A stretch of DNA of 64,000 nucleotides from Cellulomonas sp. SG140 (lineage in GTDB: Bacteria; Actinomycetota; Actinomycetes; Actinomycetales; Cellulomonadaceae), in the NCBI RefSeq assembly GCF_025770785.1, contig NZ_JANZLA010000007.1, forward strand, positions 170,114 to 234,113, written 5' to 3'. The notes under the pieces were generated by a model that was not told where the DNA came from, ran no database searches, and saw nothing but the letters and a program-made list of their open reading frames with translations. A program made the position numbers and the translations under genes. Below are positions 40,722-51,836 of this stretch, one piece after another (the stretch's first letter is position 1; each line of letters starts with the position of its first letter).

Positions 40722-41687
40722 ATGACCCGCCCCCTGCCCACCGGCGTCATGCTGCGCCGCGACCTGCCTGCCGCGGACGTCATCCCGTTCGCGCGCCGCG
40801 CGGACGAGCTCGGGTTCGACGAGCTGTGGGTGGTGGAGGACCTCGGGTTCCGCGGCGGCGTGGCTCAGGCCGGCGCGGTGCTGGCGGCCACCGAGCGCAT
40901 CCACGTCGGCATCGGCATCCTCCCGGCAGGTGCGCGCAACGCCGCCTTCGCCGCGATGGAGGCGGCGACGCTCGCGCAGCTGTTCCCGGGCCGGGTGACC
41001 ATCGGCATCGGCCACGGCATGGCGGCGTGGATGCGGGCGGTCGGCGCCTGGCCTTCCTCCCCGCTGACGCTGCTCGCCGAGCACGTCGGCGCGGTGCGGG
41101 CGCTGCTGCGTGGCGAGCAGGTGACCTCGGCGGCCGACGCGCGGTCGGTGCACCTGACCGACATCGCGCTGGAACCGGTCGCCGTCCCCGCCGTCGTCCC
41201 GGACGTGCTGCTCGGCGTGCGCGGCCCACGCTCGCTGGCGGTGTCGGGCCGGGTGGCGGACGGCACGATCCTGGCCGAGCCGTCCACGCCCGAGTACGTC
41301 CGCACGGCTCTGGCGCAGATCGCCGCCCCCGGCCGGCACCGGCTGGTCACGTACAACGTCGCGGCGGTGGACGACGACGCGGCCGCCGCGCTGGCCGCCG
41401 TCCGGCCCTCGCTGCAGTGGGTCGGCGAGCCGGAGGCCGCCCCGCACGTCGCGCCGCTGCCGTTCGCCGAAGAGCTCGCCGCGCTGCGGGCCGCTAGTGC
41501 GGACGCGGCCGAGTTCGTCGAGCGGCTCCTCGCCGAGTGGGTGCGACAGCTGGCCCTCGCGGGCACCCCCGACGAGGTGCGGGCACGGCTCACGGCGCTC
41601 GCGGAGGCCGGCGCGACCAGTGCCGTGCTGGTCCCGGTCGGCGACGACCCGCTGCAGGTCCTGACCTCACTGGCTCGCGTGCTGTGA
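40722..41687 (+). CDS. LLM-class flavin-dependent oxidoreductase
   Basis: This 321-residue bacterial-luciferase-like TIM-barrel enzyme has FARRADELGFDELWVVEDLG near residue 25, GIGILPAGARNAAFAAMEAA near 62, LFPGRVTIGIGHG near 88, and VLLGVRGPRSLAVSGRVADG near 165. Such enzymes use FMN or F420; the substrate is unknown. GAGGAGGAG lies upstream of the ATG. It is divergent from clpP3 and shares its promoter region. Confidence 0.87.
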   Translation: MTRPLPTGVMLRRDLPAADVIPFARRADELGFDELWVVEDLGFRGGVAQAGAVLAATERIHVGIGILPAGARNAAFAAMEAATLAQLFPGRVTIGIGHGMAAWMRAVGAWPSSPLTLLAEHVGAVRALLRGEQVTSAADARSVHLTDIALEPVAVPAVVPDVLLGVRGPRSLAVSGRVADGTILAEPSTPEYVRTALAQIAAPGRHRLVTYNVAAVDDDAAAALAAVRPSLQWVGEPEAAPHVAPLPFAEELAALRAASADAAEFVERLLAEWVRQLALAGTPDEVRARLTALAEAGATSAVLVPVGDDPLQVLTSLARVL

Positions 41688-41737
41688 TGATGCGGGGGCC
41701 GTCGGCAGGCGGCGGGGGGACGACGCCAGGAGGGTGA

Positions 41738-44215
41738 GTGAGCGGCCGCGCGCAGCCGGAGCGTGAGTACCGCGACGTCACCGTCCGGGCGGCTCCGACC
41801 GACGTCCGGATGACCCTCAGCTTCGCGCTGGTGGTCGTCGGGGCCGTCGTGGGTGCGCGGTTCGCCGACCGCACCGCCACGGCGGCGGCGACCGACCTGC
41901 GCGATGCGCTGGCCGGTGTGCCGTCGTCCCTGGTCACGGTGCTGCAGACCCTCGCGCTCGGCGCCTACGGCGTGCTCGCGCTGGCCGGGCCGGTGTGGGC
42001 CCTGGTCAGCAGGCGGTTCGGGCTGCTGCTGCGCGTGCTGGTCGGCGGTGGGCTCGGGGTGGTGGCGTTCGCCGCCCTGGGACGCGTGCCCGTGGTGGTC
42101 TCGTGGACCCAGCACCTGACCGCCGGCGTGGGCGGTGGGGTGCGGTCGTGGGACATCGTCGTGCTCGCCGCGGTGGTAACCGTGGTGCAGTCCGCGGTGG
42201 CGCCGCGGTGGGTGCGCGTGCTCCGCGTGCTGCTGGTGCTGCTGGCCCTGCTGCGGGCCGTCGGCACCGTCGACGTGGTCGACGTGCTGCTGGCGATCGG
42301 CGCGGGCGGCGGCATGGGCGCCCTGGTGCTGGTGGGGCTCGGGCGCTCGGCGCACCGGCTGACCGGCGAGGGGGTGCGGCTGGCGCTCGGGTCCGCGGGC
42401 CTGGCGGTGCGGGACGTCCGGTCGGTCGCGGCAGCGGCGGGGCGGTACGCCGCCACGGCCGCGGCACCGGTCACGGTGCGGCGCCGGCTGCGCAGCGATG
42501 CGGACACCGGACCCGTCCCGGTGGTGGTCGCGGGACGGCCGGACGACGTCGTGGTCGTCGACGGTGGCGCCACCGCCGTCGGCGTGCCCGTGGACGTGCG
42601 GGTGGTGGACGAGCAGCTGTGGCGGCTGGACGCCGTGCGCCGGGGCCTGCGCCGGTTGCGGCTGCGGGGCGTCGGCGACGACTCGCCGTTCGGCTCACCG
42701 GTGCGCGTGGTGGCCAACGAGGCGACGTCGGCGCTGGTCGCCGGCGGGCGTGGGGTGCGCGTGCCGGCGGTGCTGGCGCTCGCGGTGGGCCGCGAGGGCG
42801 AGGGGCTGCTCGCGACGGAGCACCTGGTGGGCACCCGGTTCGACGAGCTGCCGGCCGACCAGCTGACCGACGGCCTGCTCGACGCCGCGTGGCGGCAGCT
42901 CGCCGCCCTGCAGGACTGCGCCGTCGCCGTCCGGGAGCTGACGCTCGACCACTTCCTGGTGACGGAGGACGGCGACGTGGCCGTCGTCGACCTCGGGCCC
43001 TCCGAGGCTGCGGCCGCGCCCGGTGTGCTGGCGGGTGACGTCGCCGAGCTGCTGCTGACCACGTCGATGGTGGTGGGCGCCGAGCGGGCGGTCGCCGCGG
43101 CGCACCGGGTGCTCGGCGCCGAGCGTCTGGTGCCGGCGCTCGGCCGGATGGTGCCCGACGCCTGGTCGGCACCGGCCCGAGCGGCGCTCAAGGGGCACCC
43201 CGACGCGCGGTCGTCTCTGGTCAGCGCCCTGAGCGACGACCTGGGCGTGGAGCGGCCGGCGTTCGAGAACGTGCAGCGGTTCCGGCCCCGGACGCTGCTG
43301 CTGGGCGCGACCCTGGCCGTGGCGGTGTACGCGTTGGCGCCGCAGCTGGCGGACCTGCCCCAGCTGGTGGACACCGTGCGCGCGGCCGACTGGCGCTGGC
43401 TGCCGGCGGTGCTCGCTGCGTCGGCGCTCACGTACCTCGGTGCCGCCCTCGGCCTCGCGGGAGGCACCCCCGGCCGGGTGCCGCTCGGCGAGTCCGTCGG
43501 CGTCGCGCTGTCAGCGTCGTTCGTCGCGACGTTCGCCCCGCCCGGTATCGGCCAGGTGGGCCTCAACATCCGCTACCTGCAGAAGCGCGGTTTCCCGACG
43601 CCGGTCGCCGCCTCCGCCAGCGCCGCCAAGGAGGCCGCGGTGCTGGTCGCGCACCTGCTGCTGCTGGTGACCGCGGCGGTGTGGGCCGGATCGGCGCGCG
43701 CTCTGACCGGCGAGCTGTCCCGGCTGCCGTCCCCGCTGGTGATCGCCGCGGCCGTCGGCGGCACGCTCGCCGTGCTCGGCATCGCGGCCGCCGTGCCCAA
43801 CGTCCGTCGGCTGCTGCGCGAGCGGGTGGCGCCGGCCGTCCGCGCGTCCGCCGACGCGATGCGGCCCCTGCTGACCGACCCCGGGAAGCTCGCCGCCCTG
43901 GTGGCCGGTGTCGCGCTGCTGCCCGCCGGCTTCGCGGTCTGCCTGTACCTGTCGGTGCGGGCGTTCGGCGTGCACACGCCGTTCGTCGCGGTGGCGCTGG
44001 TGTCGCTGACCGCCGGCGCGGTGGCGACGGCGGCGCCGACACCCGGTGGCGTGGGCGCTGTCGAGGCGGTGCTGCTCGCGGCGCTGACCGGGATCGGTGT
44101 GCCGTCCGGATCGGCCCTGGCCGCCGTGGTGCTCTACCGGGTCGCCACCTTCTGGCTGCCGATCCTGCCGGGCTTCGCGGCGTTCCGGATCTTCACCGCC
44201 CGCGGCGTCCTGTGA
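41738..44215 (+). CDS. LPG synthase-like flippase with kinase-like middle domain
   Basis: This 825-residue membrane protein has an N-terminal helical bundle (about residues 25-210). A soluble part (about 230-500) contains a degenerate protein-kinase-like catalytic segment LTLDHFLVTEDGDVAVVDLG near 405. The C-terminal half (about 530-820) is an eight-helix lysylphosphatidylglycerol synthase/UPF0104 domain with SFVATFAPPGIGQVGLNIRY near 590, SAAKEAAVLVAHLLLL, and APTPGGVGAVEAVLLAALTG near 765. It may flip or transfer a lipid. The His-x-Asp of active kinases is not clear. The GTG start at 41738 follows AGGAGGG very closely; a later start is possible. Confidence 0.8.
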   Translation: MSGRAQPEREYRDVTVRAAPTDVRMTLSFALVVVGAVVGARFADRTATAAATDLRDALAGVPSSLVTVLQTLALGAYGVLALAGPVWALVSRRFGLLLRVLVGGGLGVVAFAALGRVPVVVSWTQHLTAGVGGGVRSWDIVVLAAVVTVVQSAVAPRWVRVLRVLLVLLALLRAVGTVDVVDVLLAIGAGGGMGALVLVGLGRSAHRLTGEGVRLALGSAGLAVRDVRSVAAAAGRYAATAAAPVTVRRRLRSDADTGPVPVVVAGRPDDVVVVDGGATAVGVPVDVRVVDEQLWRLDAVRRGLRRLRLRGVGDDSPFGSPVRVVANEATSALVAGGRGVRVPAVLALAVGREGEGLLATEHLVGTRFDELPADQLTDGLLDAAWRQLAALQDCAVAVRELTLDHFLVTEDGDVAVVDLGPSEAAAAPGVLAGDVAELLLTTSMVVGAERAVAAAHRVLGAERLVPALGRMVPDAWSAPARAALKGHPDARSSLVSALSDDLGVERPAFENVQRFRPRTLLLGATLAVAVYALAPQLADLPQLVDTVRAADWRWLPAVLAASALTYLGAALGLAGGTPGRVPLGESVGVALSASFVATFAPPGIGQVGLNIRYLQKRGFPTPVAASASAAKEAAVLVAHLLLLVTAAVWAGSARALTGELSRLPSPLVIAAAVGGTLAVLGIAAAVPNVRRLLRERVAPAVRASADAMRPLLTDPGKLAALVAGVALLPAGFAVCLYLSVRAFGVHTPFVAVALVSLTAGAVATAAPTPGGVGAVEAVLLAALTGIGVPSGSALAAVVLYRVATFWLPILPGFAAFRIFTARGVL

Positions 44216-44246
44216 TCCCCGGCGCACCCCGAAGGAGCTCGCCCCC

Positions 44247-44882
44247 ATGACCACCGTCCTGCCCTGCACGGCCGTGCTGTTCGACTGCGACGGGGTGCTG
44301 GTCGACTCGGACCCGGTGGTCGTCCGCTCGTGGACCCGCTGGGCGCAGCGGTTGGGCCTGGACCCCGACGTGGTCCTCGCCACGGTGCACGGTCGCCGGG
44401 CGGCCGACACGGTGGCCGAGTTCGTCGAGCCGGAGGGGCGGGAGGCCGCGCTGGCCCTGATCGATGCCCTCGAGCTGGAGGACGCGGACGACGTCACGGT
44501 GATCCCCGGTGCCGCGGCGCTGCTGGCGTCGATCCCGGCCGACCGGTGGGCGACCGTGACCTCCGGCTCGCCCGTGCTGGCCCGCGCCCGCCTGGTCGCC
44601 GCGGGGCTGCCCGTCCCGGAGGTGCTGGTGACCAGCGCCGACGTCACCCACGGGAAGCCCCATCCCGAGGGCTACCTCGCGGCGGCGGCCCACCTCGGCG
44701 TGCCGGCCGAGCGGTGCGTGGTGCTGGAGGACTCGTCGGCGGGCATCCGCGCCGCCCGGGCGGCCCAGGTGCGGCACGTGGTGCGCGTCGGCGACCGGGA
44801 GCTCGGTGACCTGCGGGCCGACGCCGAGGTTGCCGACCTGCGAGGCATCCGGTGGACGGGCGTGGGCCTCGAGGTGCTCTGA
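44247..44882 (+). CDS. HAD-superfamily phosphatase
   Basis: This 211-residue HAD hydrolase has motif I FDCDGVLVDSD near residue 11, motif II TSGSP, motif III lysine in THGKPHPEGY near 132, and motif IV EDSSAGIRAARAA near 156. The layout is that of beta-phosphoglucomutase/sugar-phosphatase relatives (DOG1-like). GAAGGAG lies ten bases before ATG 44247. Confidence 0.9.
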   Translation: MTTVLPCTAVLFDCDGVLVDSDPVVVRSWTRWAQRLGLDPDVVLATVHGRRAADTVAEFVEPEGREAALALIDALELEDADDVTVIPGAAALLASIPADRWATVTSGSPVLARARLVAAGLPVPEVLVTSADVTHGKPHPEGYLAAAAHLGVPAERCVVLEDSSAGIRAARAAQVRHVVRVGDRELGDLRADAEVADLRGIRWTGVGLEVL

Positions 44883-44885
44883 CCG

Positions 44886-45197
44886 ATGTCGACGGCACCC
44901 CGGACGACGGCCGGACGATGGACCCTCACGATCGCCCTGACGGTGATGGCGCTGTTCGTCGCCGCCACTTTCGGGTTCGTCGCGACCATCGCCGGGAGCC
45001 ACTTCATGGCCGCCAACACCGCGAGGCCTGGCCTGTCACTGAGGCTGTGGACCGTTGCGGGCGCCGCCCTGGCAACGCCTGTCGCCGCGCTGCCGACGCT
45101 CGGCTTCGCGGTTCGGCGCCGGACCGCCTGGCTGGTCGCGGGCGTCCTCGCGATCGCGGTCGTGCTGGTCGGGTTCTTCGGCCTGAACCAGCCGTAG
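44886..45197 (+). CDS. Small hypothetical membrane protein
   Basis: This 103-residue protein has three predicted membrane helices (LTIALTVMALFVAATFGFVA, LWTVAGAALATPVAALPTLG, AWLVAGVLAIAVVLVGFFGL). It starts three bases after the HAD gene, so the two are probably cotranscribed. No family is recognised. Confidence 0.6.
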   Translation: MSTAPRTTAGRWTLTIALTVMALFVAATFGFVATIAGSHFMAANTARPGLSLRLWTVAGAALATPVAALPTLGFAVRRRTAWLVAGVLAIAVVLVGFFGLNQP

Positions 45198-45256
45198 CGG
45201 GCCGCGGAGCCGAAGATGGCCGACGACAGGATGGGGCCGCGACGTCAGGGGCTGAC

Positions 45257-45757
45257 ATGACACCCTCCGTAGCGCCGCCGCAGGGCGGACGTGCGCGCGT
45301 GGTGCTGACCTGCGGCCCGGCCGGTTCCGGCAAGACGACGCACGCGCGCAGCCTCGAGACGGCGGGCTACGTGCGGCTCTCGTTCGACGACGAGGCCTGG
45401 CGGCTGGGCCACCGGCAGCACCCGTTGCCGGCGGCGGCAGCCGCCCGCGTCCACGCGGTGATCCAGGACCGGTTGGTCCGCCTGGTCGGGGACGGCCGGG
45501 ACGTCGTCGTCGACACATCGTTCTGGTCGAGGGCGTCCCGCGACGCCTACCGCCAGCTGCTCGCGCCGCTCGGCGTCGTCCCGGTGACCCACTACCTCGC
45601 CACGGATGAGGCGCAGATCCTGGCCCGGCTCGCAGGTCGCGAAGGCGCCGGTCCGCATGACGTCGCGGTGCCGCCGGACCTGGCCCGCGCCTACCTCGAC
45701 GGCTTCGAGCTTCCGACTGCGGAGGAGGGGCCGCTCGTCGTGATCCGGCCCGACTGA
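45257..45757 (+). CDS. P-loop ATP-binding kinase-like protein
   Basis: This 166-residue protein has Walker A GPAGSGKTTHARSLE near residue 19, a DDEAW segment, VVVDTSFWSRASRDAYRQLL near 77, and a lid region around RLAGREGAG. It belongs to the AAA_33/zeta-toxin-like small-molecule kinase group; resistance or metabolic roles are both possible. The start is ATG 45257. Confidence 0.8.
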   Translation: MTPSVAPPQGGRARVVLTCGPAGSGKTTHARSLETAGYVRLSFDDEAWRLGHRQHPLPAAAAARVHAVIQDRLVRLVGDGRDVVVDTSFWSRASRDAYRQLLAPLGVVPVTHYLATDEAQILARLAGREGAGPHDVAVPPDLARAYLDGFELPTAEEGPLVVIRPD

Positions 45758-45845
45758 GGGACTCGCACCGCCCGCTGCGGCTCCGTCCCGGACGGCAGAC
45801 AATGGCCGGCGGCGCTCACCTCCGGGCGCCACGAAGGGGAGAACG

Positions 45846-46502
45846 ATGTCCACCACCATCAGCAAGCACGGCCACGCCTGCATCCGCCTGGAGAAGGACG
45901 GGCAGGTGCTGGTCCTCGACCCGGGCGCGTTCAGCGACCCGGCGGCGCTCGACGGGGCCGGCGCGGTGCTGATCACCCACGAGCACGTCGACCACGTGGT
46001 GCCGGACAAGCTGGCGGCGGCGCTCGCAGCCGCCAGCGAGGTGCAGGTGTGGGCCCCCGGCGTGGTGGTGGACCAGCTGGTCGCCGCCGGCGCCCCCGCC
46101 AACCGCCTGCACGCCGTCACCGAGGGCGACACGTTCACCGCGGCGGGCTTCGAGGTGCAGGCCGTCGGCAACCGGCACGCAGTGATCCACCCGTCGATCC
46201 CGGTGGTCGCCAACGCGGCCTACCTCGTCGACGGCGTCGTGCTGCACCCGGGCGACTCGTTCACCCCGCCGCCCGCCGGCGTGCACGTCGAGGTGCTGCT
46301 GCTGCCGGTGAGCGCGCCGTGGATGAAGCTCAGCGAGGCCGCCGACTACCTGCAGGCCGTCGCGCCGCGCATCGCGGTGCCGATCCACGACGCGATCCTC
46401 AGCGACGCCGGCCTGGGGCTCGTCGACCGCGTGATCCCCCAGGTCACCGCGGGGATCACGGAGTACCGGCGCCTCCGTGCCGGCGACACGCTCGCGGTCT
46501 GA
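45846..46502 (+). CDS. MBL-fold metal-dependent hydrolase
   Basis: This 218-residue UlaG-like metallo-beta-lactamase-fold protein has HGHACIRLEKDGQVLVLDPG at the start, the HxHxDH metal motif in THEHVDH near residue 45, further metal-ligand candidates in NRHAVIHP and LHPGDSF, and VPIHDAIL near 180. The substrate is unknown. GAAGGGGAG lies just upstream of ATG 45846. Confidence 0.88.
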   Translation: MSTTISKHGHACIRLEKDGQVLVLDPGAFSDPAALDGAGAVLITHEHVDHVVPDKLAAALAAASEVQVWAPGVVVDQLVAAGAPANRLHAVTEGDTFTAAGFEVQAVGNRHAVIHPSIPVVANAAYLVDGVVLHPGDSFTPPPAGVHVEVLLLPVSAPWMKLSEAADYLQAVAPRIAVPIHDAILSDAGLGLVDRVIPQVTAGITEYRRLRAGDTLAV

Positions 46503-46542
46503 CGCCACCCCGAAGAGCATCCGAGAGAGAGGCTTCACCAGC

Positions 46543-47562
46543 ATGCGTGCTGTCGTCATGTACGCCCCCGGCGACGTCCGGGTCGACGAGACGGAGCGGC
46601 CGACGATCGTCGAGCCGACCGACGCGGTCATCAAGCTCGCCGCCACCTGCATCTGCGGGTCGGACCTGTGGCCGTACCGCGGCATCGACAAGGTCGACCA
46701 CCAGGCGATGGGCCACGAGTACGTCGGCACGGTCGAGGAGGTCGGGTCGGCCGTCCACAACGTGAAGGTCGGGGACTTCGTCGTCGGCTCGTTCTTCTCC
46801 TCGGACAACACGTGCGAGATCTGCCGGTCCGGCTACCAGACGTACTGCGTGCACCGGGGCCCCGGTGCCGTGCCGGGCGCGCAGGCCGACTTCGCGCGGA
46901 TCCCGAACGCGGACGGCACCCTCGTCGCCACCCCGGGCCAGCCGACGCCCGACCTGATCCCGTCGCTGCTCGCCGCCTCGGACGTGCTCGGCACCGGCTG
47001 GTTCGCGGCCGTGGCGGCCGAGGTCGGCCCGGGCAAGACCGTGGCCGTGGTCGGCGACGGTGCGGTGGGCCTGCTCGGGGTGCTGGCCGCCAAGCAGCTG
47101 GGCGCCGAGCGGATCATCGCGATGTCCCGGCACGCGGACCGGCAGGCGCTGGCCCGGAAGTTCGGCGCCACCGACATCGTCGAGGAGCGGGGCGACGCGG
47201 GGGTGGCGCGCATCAAGGAGCTGACGGGCGGCCTGGGTGCGCACTCCACGATCGAGGCGGTCGGCACGCAGGAGTCGATGATGCAGGCGATCCGGTCCAC
47301 CCGGGCCGGTGGGCACGTCGGCTACGTCGGCGTCTCGCACGATGTCTCGCTGCCGGGCCAGGAGCTGTTCAGGTCCGGCGTGCACCTGCACGGCGGCCCG
47401 GCGCCGGTGCGCCGCTTCCTCCCCGAGCTCATCCAGCTGATCTGGGACCGCACCATCGACCCCGGTGCGGTGTTCGACCTGACCCTGCCGATCGACCAGG
47501 CCGCCGAGGGCTACCGCGCGATGGACGAGCGGCGCGCCACCAAGGTGCTGCTGACCGTCTGA
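46543..47562 (+). CDS. Zinc-type alcohol dehydrogenase family protein
   Basis: This 339-residue medium-chain dehydrogenase has catalytic-zinc residues in CICGSDLWPYRG near 35 and GHEYVG near 58, and nucleotide-binding VVGDGAVGLLGVLAA near 170. The structural-zinc loop reads DNTCEICRSGYQTYC, so the first of the usual four cysteines is Asp; structural zinc may be weak or absent. The start is ATG 46543. Confidence 0.9.
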   Translation: MRAVVMYAPGDVRVDETERPTIVEPTDAVIKLAATCICGSDLWPYRGIDKVDHQAMGHEYVGTVEEVGSAVHNVKVGDFVVGSFFSSDNTCEICRSGYQTYCVHRGPGAVPGAQADFARIPNADGTLVATPGQPTPDLIPSLLAASDVLGTGWFAAVAAEVGPGKTVAVVGDGAVGLLGVLAAKQLGAERIIAMSRHADRQALARKFGATDIVEERGDAGVARIKELTGGLGAHSTIEAVGTQESMMQAIRSTRAGGHVGYVGVSHDVSLPGQELFRSGVHLHGGPAPVRRFLPELIQLIWDRTIDPGAVFDLTLPIDQAAEGYRAMDERRATKVLLTV

Positions 47563-47605
47563 CGACCCGCCACGCCGCGGCGGGAACACAGCGGGCTCGC
47601 CGAGA

Positions 47606-47689
47606 GTTGAGCCCATCAGACTCAAGTTGACCCGGTCGGGCTTGCACGACGAGAGCGGCCGCCGCAGACTTGAGCCGGTTCGACTCAAG
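47606..47689. promoter_or_regulatory. Two HAIR elements (HspR operators) before dnaK
   Basis: The HAIR consensus is CTTGAGT-N7-ACTCAAG. GTTGAGC-N7-ACTCAAG is at 47606-47626 and CTTGAGC-N7-ACTCAAG at 47669-47689. HspR, encoded at the end of the operon, binds these to repress dnaK in actinobacteria. Confidence 0.93.
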
Positions 47690-47748
47690 ACTTCGGCTCC
47701 ATCACGGCATCCCGGCAGCATCCGGCAAGGCAAGGAAGGCACACAGAC

Positions 47749-49619
<1,871 letters not shown>

Positions 49620-49620
<1 letters not shown>

Positions 49621-50294
49621 TGGCTCCCCACGACGGGACCGGCGCTTCGTCGGGGTCGGGCACGCCCGGCCCCGACGAGGGCGCCCCCCGGTTCACCGAC
49701 AAGCGCCGGATCGACCCGGAGACGTTCGAGGTGCGCCAGCCCGGCGCGTCCGCGGCCGACGCCGGCAAGACGCCCGACGAGGCCGTGCTCGACGCCGCCG
49801 CCCAGGCGGTCGCCGACGCCGACCACCAGCTCGCCGCGGAGACGCTCGAGGAGGCCGAGCGGCTGGCCGCCGAGCGGCTCGACGAGCTGCAGCGCACCCA
49901 GGCCGACTACTACAACCTCGACCAGCGGTACTCCGCCTACGTCAAGCGGTCCAGGGCCGAGGTGCTGGCCGCCCACGGGCAGGGCGTCGCGGCGCTCGCC
50001 GAGGCGCTGATCCCCGTGCTGGACGACGTCGAGCTGGCCCGCCAGCACGGTGACCTCACCGGCCCGTTCGCCTCGATCGCCGAGAAGCTCGAGTCGACCC
50101 TGCAGAGGTTCGGCATCGAGCGGTACGGCGAGGCCGGCGAGACGTTCGACCCGAACGTCCACGAGGCGCTGATGCACGCGCACTCGGACGAGGTGTCCGC
50201 GCCGACCGTGCAGATGGTGCTCCAGCCGGGGTACCGCACGGCCGATCGGGTGCTGCGCGCGGCGCGCGTGGCCGTGGTGGAGCCGGAGGCCTGA
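49620..50294 (+). CDS. grpE: Nucleotide exchange factor GrpE
   Basis: This 224-residue GrpE has a disordered N-terminus of about 60 residues, a coiled coil (ERLAAERLDELQRTQADYYN), then the globular head with LIPVLDDVELARQHGD near 120, ERYGEAGETFDPNVHEALMH near 165, and VLQPGYRTADRVLRAARVAV at the end. ATG 49620 shares one base with the dnaK stop; a GTG at 49617 is an alternative. Confidence 0.95.
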
Positions 50295-50352
50295 CAATCC
50301 TGCTGCGCACCACGATGCACGCAGGCGCGACGACGACGAGGAGGGAGGCACC

Positions 50353-51336
50353 GTGACCGGCCAGGACTGGCTCGAGAAGGACTTCTACGCCGTGCTCGGT
50401 GTCCCCAAGGACGCCGACGCCGCGACCATCAAGAAGGCCTTCCGCAAGCTCGCGCGGCAGCTGCACCCGGACCACAACCCGGGGGACGCCACCGCCGAGG
50501 CCAAGTTCAAGGACATCGGCGAGGCGTACGCCGTCCTCTCGGACACCGAGCAGCGTCAGCAGTACGACCAGCTGCGCGCGATGGCCGGCGGTGCCCGGTT
50601 CACCGCGCCCGGCGGGGGCCGGGGCGGGGCCGCCGGGTTCGAGGACCTGTTCGGCGGCATGTTCGGTGCCGGCGGCCAGGGCGGCACCCGGGTCCGGTAC
50701 TCCACCGGCGGCGGTGGCGGGTTCGAGGACATCCTCGGCGGGCTCTTCGGCGGCGGTGGTGGCGGGTTCACGCAGCAGCGCGGTCCGCAGCCCGGCATCG
50801 ACCTGACGGCCACCACCACGCTGCCGTTCCGCACGGCGGCCGAGGGGTCGACCGTGTCTCTGTCCGTCGAGGGGCGCACCGTCACGGCGCGCATCCCGGC
50901 CGGGGTTCGTGACGGTCAGAAGATCCGGCTGCGCGGCAAGGGCCGGCCAGGGGAGCGCGGCGCCGAGCCGGGCGACCTGGTCATCACCGTCTCCGTCACG
51001 CCGCACCCGGTGTTCTCCGCGGAGGGCGACAACCTGCGTGTCACGGTCCCGGTCACCTTCGACGAGGCCGCGCTGGGCGCGACCGTCGACGTGCCGACGC
51101 TGGACGGCTCCACCGTGCGGGTCAAGGTCCCCGCCGGCACGCCGTCGGGCCGCACCCTGCGCGTCAAGGGCAAGGGCATCCACACCGCCAAGGCGACCGG
51201 CGACCTGCTGGTGACCGTGCAGGTGGCGGTGCCGCAGCGGCTGTCCGGTGCCGCGAAGGAGGCCGTCGAGGCCTTCGCCAAGGCGACCGCGGACCAGGAC
51301 GTGCGGGCCGACCTGATGGCCCAGGCGCGTACGTGA
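50353..51336 (+). CDS. dnaJ: DnaJ-family co-chaperone lacking the zinc domain
   Basis: This 327-residue protein has the J domain with HPD in LHPDHNPGD near residue 37, a Gly/Phe-rich region (about 75-140), and two beta-barrel substrate-binding domains ending in DLLVTVQVAVPQRL. The CxxCxGxG zinc repeats of canonical DnaJ are absent, so this is a class II (CbpA-like) J protein in the operon position of dnaJ1. Confidence 0.93.
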   Translation: MTGQDWLEKDFYAVLGVPKDADAATIKKAFRKLARQLHPDHNPGDATAEAKFKDIGEAYAVLSDTEQRQQYDQLRAMAGGARFTAPGGGRGGAAGFEDLFGGMFGAGGQGGTRVRYSTGGGGGFEDILGGLFGGGGGGFTQQRGPQPGIDLTATTTLPFRTAAEGSTVSLSVEGRTVTARIPAGVRDGQKIRLRGKGRPGERGAEPGDLVITVSVTPHPVFSAEGDNLRVTVPVTFDEAALGATVDVPTLDGSTVRVKVPAGTPSGRTLRVKGKGIHTAKATGDLLVTVQVAVPQRLSGAAKEAVEAFAKATADQDVRADLMAQART

Positions 51337-51365
51337 CCAGGTAGGACGTAGGGGAGGTGAGGGGT

Positions 51366-51797
51366 GTGGACGACGACGCCAAGGTGTTCGTCATCTCCGT
51401 CGCGGCGCGGCTGGCCGGCATGCACCCCCAGACCCTGCGCCAGTACGACCGCCTAGGCCTGGTCCAGCCTGGCCGCACCACGGGCCGCGGCCGGCGCTAC
51501 TCCCGCCGTGACATCACGATGCTCCGCGAGGTGCAACGGCTCTCGCACGACGAGGGCGTCAACCTGGCCGGCATCAAGCGCATCCTCGAGCTCGAGGAGG
51601 AGCTGGAGGCCGCGCGGCGGCAGGTCGAGTTCCTCCGCACCCTGCTGAACCCGGGCCGCCGCATCTTCACCGCCGACCCCACCGGCAACGTCGTCGCCGA
51701 CCGCCGCCCGCCGTTCACGGGCGAGGCCGAGCAGCGCCGCACCCCCCGCTGGGTCCCGCGCCAGCTCCTCGCCGGCCCGAGCGCCCGCCGCAGCTAG
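51366..51797 (+). CDS. hspR: Heat-shock repressor HspR (MerR family)
   Basis: This 143-residue protein has the MerR-type winged helix VISVAARLAGMHPQTLRQYD followed by RLGLVQPGRTTGRGRRYSRR, a coiled-coil LELEEELEAARRQVEFLRTL, and a basic C-terminus. It binds HAIR sites before dnaK, using DnaK as corepressor in Streptomyces. I chose GTG 51366 because GGAGG lies eight bases upstream. Confidence 0.95.
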   Translation: MDDDAKVFVISVAARLAGMHPQTLRQYDRLGLVQPGRTTGRGRRYSRRDITMLREVQRLSHDEGVNLAGIKRILELEEELEAARRQVEFLRTLLNPGRRIFTADPTGNVVADRRPPFTGEAEQRRTPRWVPRQLLAGPSARRS

Positions 51798-51836
51798 GGC
51801 ACGTCGGCGCGCCGCAGCCGGGTCGGCGCCATGGCC

